Shown here in pieces: positions 17,169 through 23,203 of a stretch of 64,000 bases of DNA. The stretch's first letter is position 1; the number at the start of each line of letters is the position of its first letter. Origin of the DNA: UBA4923 sp964606165 (GTDB taxonomy: Bacteria; Bacillota; Clostridia; Saccharofermentanales; DTU023); assembly GCA_964606165.1 (NCBI GenBank), contig CAZSFQ010000008.1:10804-74803 (forward strand), read 5' to 3'. The translations under genes and the position numbers were made by a program. The notes beneath the pieces were generated by a model. The model was given only the letters and a program-made list of their open reading frames with translations. It made no database searches and had not been told where the DNA came from.

Positions 17169-17645
17169 TCAGTTCCCTGTCGTATTTCGAAGTATTTCAT
17201 TGACCGCCATTTTATCACAGCGATTGTTGTATTCATTGTCAGAATGACCTTTGACCTTGTGCCAGCTGATATCGTGGCGGAGGTGCTCCTCCCAGAGCGA
17301 CTCCCATAAATCCTGGTTGGCGACAGGCATTTTGGCGGCATTTTTCCATCCCCTCTGCCGCCAGTTTTCAATCCATCGCTCGTTAAAGGCAGAAACCAGG
17401 TAAGCGCTGTCACTGTATAAATCGACACGGCATGGCCGCTTAAGCGATTGCAGAGCCTTGAGCGCCGCAGTCAGTTCCATGCGGTTGTTGGTTGTGTCTG
17501 GGTGGTAACCGGAAATTTCTTTTTCGACATCCATGGCGCGGACAATGGCGGCCCAGCCGCCGGGGCCGGGATTGCCCGAGCAGGCGCCGTCGGTGTGGAT
17601 AATGACCTTGGTAAGCGGTTGTCTCTTATGTTTTTGAACATTCAT
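17169..17645 (-). CDS. rnhA: Ribonuclease HI
   Basis: RNase H that cuts the RNA strand of RNA-DNA hybrids. Catalytic acidic residues are in IIHTDGACSGNPGPGGWA, NNRMELTAALKAL and VDLYSDSAYLV, followed by HKVKGHSDNEYNNRCDKMA. The ATG at 17645 (MNVQKHKR) is preceded by AAGG; an ATG at 17660 is an alternative. Longer in-frame starts would run into tRNA-Pro and its terminator and are rejected. A TATAAT at 17652-17657 ends six bases before this ATG, but no good -35 box is seen. It heads the nudix-ftsK-cinA-murJ run. Confidence 0.93.
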   Translation of the reverse strand: MNVQKHKRQPLTKVIIHTDGACSGNPGPGGWAAIVRAMDVEKEISGYHPDTTNNRMELTAALKALQSLKRPCRVDLYSDSAYLVSAFNERWIENWRQRGWKNAAKMPVANQDLWESLWEEHLRHDISWHKVKGHSDNEYNNRCDKMAVNEILRNTTGN

Positions 17646-17684
17646 GCCTTGATTATACATGAGGGCCCGGGCATTCAGCCTGAC

Positions 17685-17719
17685 AAAAAGGGACTGCTCC
17701 TGACGAAGCAGCCCCTTTT
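17685..17719 (-). terminator. Intrinsic terminator after the tRNA-Trp/tRNA-Pro unit
   Basis: On the minus strand, AAAAGGGGCTGCT pairs with AGCAGTCCCTTTT (13 pairs including one G-T) around a short loop, ending in a run of T. It lies just past the tRNA-Pro CCA end and before rnhA. Confidence 0.88.
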
Positions 17720-17722
17720 CCA

Positions 17723-17799
17723 TGGTCGGAGTGACAAGACTTGAACTTGCGACCTCTTGCACCCCAAGCAAGCACTCTAGCCACCTGAGCTACACCCCG
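17723..17799 (-). tRNA. tRNA-Pro(GGG)
   Basis: A 77-base cloverleaf with encoded CCA. The acceptor arms CGGGGTG and CACTCCG pair with one G-T. The anticodon stem CTTGC/GCAAG encloses loop TTGGGGT, giving anticodon GGG (codons CCC/CCU). It is the second gene of a two-tRNA unit behind tRNA-Trp. Confidence 0.95.
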
Positions 17800-17842
17800 A
17801 TCTTGTGTGGAGAACCCCGGCTTGGCAGCCGGGGCCCTCATC

Positions 17843-17917
17843 TGGCAGGGGAGACAGGATTCGAACCCGCAACCCACGGTTTTGGAGACCGTTGCTCTAC
17901 CATTGAGCCACTCCCCT
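17843..17917 (-). tRNA. tRNA-Trp(CCA)
   Basis: A 75-base cloverleaf with encoded CCA. The acceptor AGGGGAG pairs fully with CTCCCCT. The anticodon loop CTCCAAA gives anticodon CCA. It is the first gene after the promoter at 17953-17982. Confidence 0.96.
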
Positions 17918-17952
17918 ATCAGGTGACGCCTAAGCGCCACCGGACGGCGTTC

Positions 17953-17982
17953 ATCATAGCAAAGGGATGAAAGCCGTGTCAA
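17953..17982 (-). promoter_or_regulatory. Promoter of the tRNA-Trp/tRNA-Pro unit
   Basis: On the minus strand, TTGACA (17977-17982) and TATGAT (17953-17958) are separated by 18 bases. The start lies about 30 bases before tRNA-Trp, just after the pnp stop codon. Confidence 0.82.
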
Positions 17983-17991
17983 TCGACCTGT

Positions 17992-20343
17992 TTAGAAATG
18001 GCGTCCTTTACGCGGTTCGCCCTTTTGTCCGCCGGACTCTTCCCCGTCACGCTTCTCGCGGCGTTCGTAGTTGCCTTTGGAGTAAGAGCCGCGTGAGCTG
18101 TCACGGCTGCCACGGTCGCCGCCGCGATCACCACGATCTCCGCTGTTGCGGTAGTTTCTCCCGCCGCTGCCGCGCTGTCCGTCAGAACGTCTGTCGCCGC
18201 GTCCGCTGGAACGTGTCTCTTCTCTTTCAACATAACCTTCTGGCTTTTCGGTCAGGTCGCGCATTGAAAGATTCAGCCTTCCCTGGTCATCAATTTCAGA
18301 GACAACGACTTTGACATGGTCGCCGACCGAAAGGACATCTTCAACCTTGTTTACACGGTTCCAGGACATTTTCGAAATATGAACAAGCCCTTCCTTGCCC
18401 GGGGCAATCTCAACGAAAGCGCCAAAGGTCATCAAACGGGTGACCACGCCATCAAAGACAGCGCCCGGCTCGGGATCAAAGACGATGGCGCGAATAATCT
18501 CCATGGCCTTATTCCGGGCTTCCGTATCGGTTGAAGCGATATAGACGTGGCCAAGCGAACCTTCTTCCTCCACATCGATCTGGGCGCCGGTCAGCTCAAC
18601 GATCTTGCGGATCACCTTGCCGCCCGTGCCGATTACGTCACGGATCTTGTCAGACGGAATATCGATTTGGTCAATCTTGGGCGCGTAAGGTGACAGATCC
18701 TCTCTTGCCTGGGCGATAACGGGGTCCATGGCCTGGTCCAGAATCTGGAGCCTGCCCTTTCGGGTAAGTTCGAAGGCGTCGCGGACCATGTCAATGGTCA
18801 GACCGTCAACCTTGATGTCAACCTGAACGGCTGTAATTCCATCCCGGGTTCCCGCTACCTTGAAGTCCATGTCGCCGAAAAAGTCTTCGATGCCCTGGAT
18901 ATCCATGAATACCATGTAGCGATCCCTGTCTTCAGGGTCGATGATCAGGCCTGAAGAGATACCGGCGACGGGCTTTGTGACCGGGACGCCGGCAGCCATC
19001 AGGGCAAGGGAGCTGGAGCAGACCGAGGCCTGGGAAGTCGACCCGTTTGACATGGTCACTTCCGAGACGCAGCGGATGGTATAGGGGAATTCGTCCAGGC
19101 TGGGCAGGACGGGAATCAGGGCACGCTCCGCAAGGGCACCGTGACCGATTTCGCGCCGGCCGGGCGAGCGGTTGGGGCGGGCCTCGCCGACACTGTAGGC
19201 GGGGAAGTTATACTGGTGCATATAGCGTTTGCTATCCTGGGTGTCGACCCCGTCCAGGCGCTGCGCGTCATCAACGGTGCCAAGGGTGCAGATGGTCATG
19301 ACCTGGGTCTGGCCGCGCGAGAACAAGGCGGAGCCGTGAACGCGCGGGAACAGGTCGATCTCCGCTCTCAGCTCCCTGATATCCTCAAGGCCGCGCCCGT
19401 CGACACGCCGCTGTTCATTCAGCAGGTAGTGGCGTACCACCTGCTTTTCCAGAGCATCGACCACTTCGGGTGTAAAAGCGGCCATCTCCTCATAATCCTC
19501 ATTGATGAAGAGTTTGATTTCGTCGGCCAGAGCGTTGACCGCACGATCCCGCACGGATTTATCGGCCGAAAGGACAGCTTCCTTCATGCGGTCAAAATAG
19601 CGCTCGCTTACACGACCGAGCAGTTCCGCCGGCGCCTTCCTTGATTCATAGCTGAATTTCTCCTTGCCGATTTCATCGCGCATCCGCTTGATCAGCCTGC
19701 ACACCTCGCCAATTGCCTGATGACCCTGCTCGATGGCTTCCAGCATCATTTCGTCGGATACTTCATTGGCCCCGGCTTCGATCATGCAGATCTTGTCTTC
19801 TGTCCCGGCCAGGAAAAGATCCAGGTCGGATTGTTTCAGGTTCTCCAGATCGGGATTGACCATGACCTGGCCGTCCACAATGGCTAGCTGGACGCCGGCA
19901 ACCGGTCCATTCCAGGGAATGTCGGAGATGGCGATGGCGGCGGATGTTCCGACCAGGGCCGCCACTTGCGGCGAATGATCGTGATCGACCGAAAGGATCA
20001 GGTTATTGACGACCACATCATTGCGCAGGTCGTCGGGGAAAAGCGGCCTGATGGGCCGGTCAATGGACCGGGCGGTCAGCACCGCATTTTCGGTCGGCCG
20101 TCCTTCGCGCTTCAAAAAGCCGCCCGGGATCCTGCCGACACTGTACATTTTTTCCTCATAGTCAACTGACAGCGGAAAGAAATCGATTCCTTCACGCGGT
20201 TCGGCTGATGCGGTAACGGTTGTTAAAACCGCTGTATCACCGTAGCGGACAAGGACCGCTCCATTGGCGAACTGAGCCAATTCTCCTGTCTCCAAAAAGA
20301 GAGGGGATCCAGTCAGCTCCATTTCATAAATTCTTTTTTCCAT
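17992..20343 (-). CDS. pnp: Polyribonucleotide nucleotidyltransferase (PNPase)
   Basis: Phosphorolytic 3'-5' exoribonuclease. Two RNase PH domains are present, the second with the catalytic region FFGDMDFKVAGTRDGITA. A KH domain (IRDVIGTGGKVIRKIVELTG) and an S1 domain (FDGVVTRLMTFGAFVEIAPG) follow. The start has GGAGGAATAACAATC before the ATG. An unusual tail of about 75 residues after S1 is almost entirely Arg, Gly, Ser, Asp and Lys, with repeated RGD/RGG-like units (RNSGDRGDRGGDRG), probably disordered and RNA-binding. It sits downstream of rpsO, as in many bacteria. Confidence 0.97.
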   Translation of the reverse strand: MEKRIYEMELTGSPLFLETGELAQFANGAVLVRYGDTAVLTTVTASAEPREGIDFFPLSVDYEEKMYSVGRIPGGFLKREGRPTENAVLTARSIDRPIRPLFPDDLRNDVVVNNLILSVDHDHSPQVAALVGTSAAIAISDIPWNGPVAGVQLAIVDGQVMVNPDLENLKQSDLDLFLAGTEDKICMIEAGANEVSDEMMLEAIEQGHQAIGEVCRLIKRMRDEIGKEKFSYESRKAPAELLGRVSERYFDRMKEAVLSADKSVRDRAVNALADEIKLFINEDYEEMAAFTPEVVDALEKQVVRHYLLNEQRRVDGRGLEDIRELRAEIDLFPRVHGSALFSRGQTQVMTICTLGTVDDAQRLDGVDTQDSKRYMHQYNFPAYSVGEARPNRSPGRREIGHGALAERALIPVLPSLDEFPYTIRCVSEVTMSNGSTSQASVCSSSLALMAAGVPVTKPVAGISSGLIIDPEDRDRYMVFMDIQGIEDFFGDMDFKVAGTRDGITAVQVDIKVDGLTIDMVRDAFELTRKGRLQILDQAMDPVIAQAREDLSPYAPKIDQIDIPSDKIRDVIGTGGKVIRKIVELTGAQIDVEEEGSLGHVYIASTDTEARNKAMEIIRAIVFDPEPGAVFDGVVTRLMTFGAFVEIAPGKEGLVHISKMSWNRVNKVEDVLSVGDHVKVVVSEIDDQGRLNLSMRDLTEKPEGYVEREETRSSGRGDRRSDGQRGSGGRNYRNSGDRGDRGGDRGSRDSSRGSYSKGNYERREKRDGEESGGQKGEPRKGRHF

Positions 20344-20533
20344 GATTGTTATTCCTCCATAACAGCTGGCGCGCCTCCGGCCTTCATCTTCTTAAGCTAA
20401 AGGCGCCATCTTTCAATTTTTCACTTGGAGACAGATTTCAGGCAATAGAGTGTAGAGTCCGCATCCCTTCTTCATGAAGAGCGGCGCAATCTACGTCCCA
20501 CTGCCTGTATACGGCCTCCCAACCTACAAGAAT

Positions 20534-20557
20534 GACGGCGGTCACCAGGCCGCCGTC
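20534..20557 (-). terminator. Hairpin between rpsO and pnp (weak terminator or processing site)
   Basis: On the minus strand, GACGGCGG pairs with CCGCCGTC around an 8-base loop, followed by ATTCTT rather than a clean T-run. It lies 14 bases past the rpsO stop in the 227-base gap (20344-20570) before pnp. It could be a leaky terminator or an RNase III-type processing hairpin. Nothing else convincing was found in that gap besides the pnp ribosome-binding site. Confidence 0.55.
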
Positions 20558-20570
20558 AAGCTTGATCTCT

Positions 20571-20834
20571 TTAACGTCTGAGTCCCAGCCGGGCAATTAG
20601 AGTGCGGTAGCGCTCGATCTCCAGCTTGGCAAGATAATCGAGCAGGGCGCGCCTTTGGCCGACCAGTTTTAAAAGTCCTCGCCGGGAATGGAAATCCCCC
20701 TTGTGAACTTTCAGATGCTCCGTCAGGTGATTGATCCTCCATGTGAGAAGGGCCACCTGAACCTCCGGCGATCCAGTATCGTCCGGATGCGTCGCGTACG
20801 CGTCAATAATGGTTTGTTTTGTTTCTTTGTCCAT
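20571..20834 (-). CDS. rpsO: 30S ribosomal protein S15
   Basis: Primary 16S rRNA-binding protein of the small-subunit platform. The 87-residue sequence is typical: DTGSPEVQVALLTWRINHLT, EHLKVHKGDFHSRRGLLKLV and LVGQRRALLDYL. A good AGGAGG ribosome-binding site precedes the ATG (MDKETKQTII). It lies upstream of pnp and downstream of the RNA methyltransferase gene, with a 97-base gap from the latter that may hold its own promoter, although no consensus one is clear. Confidence 0.97.
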   Translation of the reverse strand: MDKETKQTIIDAYATHPDDTGSPEVQVALLTWRINHLTEHLKVHKGDFHSRRGLLKLVGQRRALLDYLAKLEIERYRTLIARLGLRR

Positions 20835-20931
20835 TTTTCCTCCTATACTCCCGTATCAGCGTCAAGGCCGGACAAGGCCAAAGACCATGACAGGGAATGA
20901 ACCGTCGCTCATTGTAACACAAGGCGCCTTC

Positions 20932-21783
20932 TTATACCATACCGGATCCGCCTTCACGCCGCCGTCCTGCAAGCTCCCAAAGCAATATGGCGCCTGCCGA
21001 AGCGACATTAAGCGATTCGGCACGGCCCGGCATGGGAATGCGCAAAACCCTGTCCGCTTCCTCCAGCGCACCGGCAGAGAGGCCGCTTCCCTCATTGCCC
21101 AGCATCAAAGCCAGACGCGGCTTGAAACTGGACCAGGCCGCCAGGTCCTCCCCTTCCAGTCCCGCTGCCAGGATCTCAAAACCGGTCTGCTTCAGAAGAT
21201 TCAGCGCAGGACACACCCCGCCGGCTCCTTCAATGATGGGAATATGAAAAAGAGATCCCATGGAGGCAGCCACTGTTTTGGGGTTCCAGACCGAAGCGCA
21301 GGAATCAGTCAGAATAACGCCGTCCAGGGAAAAGGCGTCCGCTGTCCGGATCAGGGTACCCACATTGCCGGGATCCTGGATGGCTTCCAGAATCAATAGC
21401 CGGCATGCATCCGCTTCACTTCCCAATGATTCCAAAAAGGGCTCCAGTTGCCCCATCCGGTAAGCTACAAGCGCAATCACTCCCTGGGGCGTCTTTTGTA
21501 CCGAAGCGCGGTAAAAGAGCGGGGCAGAAAGCCGGACAAACCGCATATCCCCCAGATTCTCACCTTTTTCTTCCAGGCTCACGGTGATTTGCCGGCAGGC
21601 TTCAGCTCCCTTTTCGTCCTCGCAAAAGAAGATGTACTCCGGCTTATGACCGGATTGCAAGACATCAAGGGTATGCCGCAGCCCCTCGACTGTTATCAGT
21701 TGATTCTTCCGCGCATAGGCGGCTGACTGAAGCGCGACGAGCTTTTTATAAAGCGGATTGTCTTTGGATTTTATCTCTTTCAC
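20932..21783 (-). CDS. SpoU/TrmH-type RNA 2'-O-methyltransferase
   Basis: Trefoil-knot methyltransferase of the TrmH/RlmB group, which 2'-O-methylates tRNA or 23S rRNA. The N-terminal substrate-binding domain opens with KEIKSKDNPLYKKLVALQS. The catalytic domain carries the three SpoU motifs: LEAIQDPGNVGTLIRTADAF, LMLGNEGSGLS and IPMPGRAESLNVASAGAILL. The GTG at 21783 gives the family-like N-terminus. A TTG at 21816 would add 11 residues and start directly after a GGGCGG/CCGCCC hairpin. It follows rplT, a common Bacillota position. The exact RNA target cannot be told from sequence. Confidence 0.87.
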   Translation of the reverse strand: MKEIKSKDNPLYKKLVALQSAAYARKNQLITVEGLRHTLDVLQSGHKPEYIFFCEDEKGAEACRQITVSLEEKGENLGDMRFVRLSAPLFYRASVQKTPQGVIALVAYRMGQLEPFLESLGSEADACRLLILEAIQDPGNVGTLIRTADAFSLDGVILTDSCASVWNPKTVAASMGSLFHIPIIEGAGGVCPALNLLKQTGFEILAAGLEGEDLAAWSSFKPRLALMLGNEGSGLSAGALEEADRVLRIPMPGRAESLNVASAGAILLWELAGRRREGGSGMV

Positions 21784-21865
21784 AAGCCTGTTTTTCAGGT
21801 TGCCTTGGCGAGGCAAGGGCGGATTGTTCCGCCCCTCTGCTGTCTTACTGTTTCGGGTCCGCCTC

Positions 21866-22228
21866 TTAAGAAACCTTCAAAGCGCTCTTGGAAATACTCA
21901 CCAGCTCGCTGAAGCCGTTCTTATCGTTGACAGCCAAATCGGCCAGCGCTTTCCTGTCGAGCGCAACACCGGCAAGGTTCAAACCGTTGATAAAACGGCT
22001 GTAACTCATACCATTGGCGCGGGCAGCGGCGTTGATGCGGGCGATCCACAAACGGCGGAAATCCCGCTTTTTCCTGCGGCGGTCGTTGTAAGCGTATTGA
22101 CCTGACTTCATAACCGCCTGGTTGGCGACACGGTACTGTGTTCCCTTGCGGCCGAAATAGCCCTTGGCCCGCTTTAAAACTCTTTTATGGCGCCGGCGCA
22201 AAACCGTGCTTCTTTTTACTCTGGACAT
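21866..22228 (-). CDS. rplT: 50S ribosomal protein L20
   Basis: L20 binds 23S rRNA early in 50S assembly and represses its own operon in Bacillota. The 120-residue sequence is canonical: RVKRSTVLRRRHKRVLKRAK, GYFGRKGTQYRVANQAVMKS, RRRKKRDFRRLWIARINAAA and NGMSYSRFINGL. It lies third in infC-rpmI-rplT, behind the attenuator described upstream of infC. Confidence 0.98.
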   Translation of the reverse strand: MSRVKRSTVLRRRHKRVLKRAKGYFGRKGTQYRVANQAVMKSGQYAYNDRRRKKRDFRRLWIARINAAARANGMSYSRFINGLNLAGVALDRKALADLAVNDKNGFSELVSISKSALKVS

Positions 22229-22261
22229 CCTGTATCCCTCCCCTTCTTATCAAATCACCGA

Positions 22262-22459
22262 TCACTTATAAGGCAAGAGCCGGCGCAACCGCTTGGCGTC
22301 CTGCGCCGAGACCAGGGTGGTTTTGCGCAAATTGCGCTTCCTTTTCGGTGTCTTCTTGGTCAAAATATGGCTGGTGAAAGCCTGCGAGCGGAGATACTTC
22401 CCCGTGCCGGTCACCTTATAGCGCTTTTTGGACGAACTGTGTGTTTTCTGCTTAGGCAT
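22262..22459 (-). CDS. rpmI: 50S ribosomal protein L35
   Basis: Small basic 65-residue ribosomal protein: MPKQKTHSSSKKRYKVTGTG, then AFTSHILTKKTPKRKRNLRK. The start has a GGGAGG ribosome-binding site. It sits between infC and rplT in the conserved translation operon. Confidence 0.97.
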   Translation of the reverse strand: MPKQKTHSSSKKRYKVTGTGKYLRSQAFTSHILTKKTPKRKRNLRKTTLVSAQDAKRLRRLLPYK

Positions 22460-22518
22460 AAATAGCCTCCCTTCAGCCTTTGTTTCTTCTATGGATCATC
22501 GGGGGTCAGCCCCCGATT

Positions 22519-23040
22519 CTAATCTTTCAAGGGCGACAAAAACATGATCATGTTGCGGCCTTCGGCCTTGGCCTGCCGGTCGATGGAACCGACATCCGAC
22601 ACGGCATCGGCAAAATCCTCCATCACCCCATAGCCCTGGTCAGTATGCGTCATTTCCCGGCCGCGGAAACGGATGACCACTTTAACGCGATCCCCTGCTT
22701 CAAGAAAACGCCGTGCGTTGCGAACCTTGACATCCAGATCATGTTCCTCGGTCGTCAGCTTCAGCTGGACTTCCTTGACATTGACTGTTTTCTGGTTCTT
22801 TCTCGCCTCGCGCTTCTTCTTTTCCTGTTCAAAGATGAACTTCCCGTAATCCATGATTTTGCATACCGGATTGTCCGGGGAGGGTGAAATAAGCACAAGA
22901 TCGAGATTGGCGTCGTAGGCCCTTCGCTGGGCTTCTTCGATGGGAACAACACCTACCATTTTTCCCTCTTCATCCACGAGCCTGACCTGAGGAAAACGGA
23001 TTTCCCCGTTGATCGCGTGGGCTCTGTTTGATTGTCTGAT
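22519..23040 (-). CDS. infC: Translation initiation factor IF-3 (probable AUC start)
   Basis: IF-3 binds the 30S subunit and enforces start codon choice. The N-domain (INGEIRFPQVRLVDEEGKMV), lysine-rich linker (IFEQEKKKREARKNQKT) and C-domain (VKVVIRFRGREMTHTDQGYG) are complete. No ATG, GTG or TTG lies at a sensible place. AAAAGGAGG is followed six bases later by ATC (23038-23040) in frame, giving a 174-residue protein of normal size. Non-AUG initiation is known for infC (AUU in E. coli) as an autoregulatory device. An upstream in-frame start near 23091 would read through the attenuator hairpin and is rejected. Confidence 0.92.
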   Translation of the reverse strand: MRQSNRAHAINGEIRFPQVRLVDEEGKMVGVVPIEEAQRRAYDANLDLVLISPSPDNPVCKIMDYGKFIFEQEKKKREARKNQKTVNVKEVQLKLTTEEHDLDVKVRNARRFLEAGDRVKVVIRFRGREMTHTDQGYGVMEDFADAVSDVGSIDRQAKAEGRNMIMFLSPLKD

Positions 23041-23168
23041 ATCGAGCCTCCTTTTAGGGCAACAAAAAAGCGGATCTGTTCCGCTCGACAAAAACCGCCT
23101 GCCCCGGCCGGTATCTGTAAACCTTTTCGCTTGCGCTTGAGGTGAGAAGCGGAACTTCTACTTGTACG
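23041..23168 (-). ncRNA. L20-type leader upstream of infC-rpmI-rplT
   Basis: The predicted 5' leader of about 128 bases holds a terminator hairpin at 23069-23085. Upstream, GTTCCGCT (23148-23155) is perfectly complementary to AGCGGAAC (23078-23085), which is part of the terminator stem. The two pairings exclude each other, as in the L20 leaders of Bacillota, where L20 binding promotes termination. Family assignment rests on position and pairing logic. Confidence 0.72.
23064..23085 (-). terminator. Attenuator terminator in the infC leader
   Basis: On the minus strand, AGCGGA pairs with TCCGCT around ACAGA, followed directly by six T. It lies 24 bases before the infC start codon, inside the leader, so it acts as a conditional terminator. 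Confidence 0.85.
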
Positions 23169-23174
23169 CCAGTG

Positions 23175-23203
23175 AGTATAGCCCTTCCGTCTCCCGCCGT
23201 CAA
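23175..23203 (-). promoter_or_regulatory. Sigma-A promoter of infC-rpmI-rplT
   Basis: On the minus strand, TTGACG (23198-23203) and TATACT (23175-23180) are separated by 17 bases. The TGA inside the -35 box is the stop codon of the upstream ATPase gene. Confidence 0.85.

Noticed and set aside
17675..17686. -35 box for rnhA (TTGTCA)
   Set aside because: It is 23 bases from the TATAAT, too far for a normal sigma-A promoter, and lies in the tRNA terminator.
17646..17771. N-terminal extension of rnhA
   Set aside because: The extra codons run through the tRNA terminator and into tRNA-Pro; RNase HI begins normally at the internal ATG.
21784..21865. Terminator between rplT and the SpoU methyltransferase gene
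   Set aside because: Three small stems occur in a row (GGGCGG/CCGCCC, CCTTG/CAAGG, CCTG/CAGG), but none is followed by T-residues and all lie at or near the next start codon.
23041..23091. Upstream standard start for infC
   Set aside because: Translation from there would read through the attenuator hairpin and the Shine-Dalgarno sequence; the added residues are not IF-3-like.
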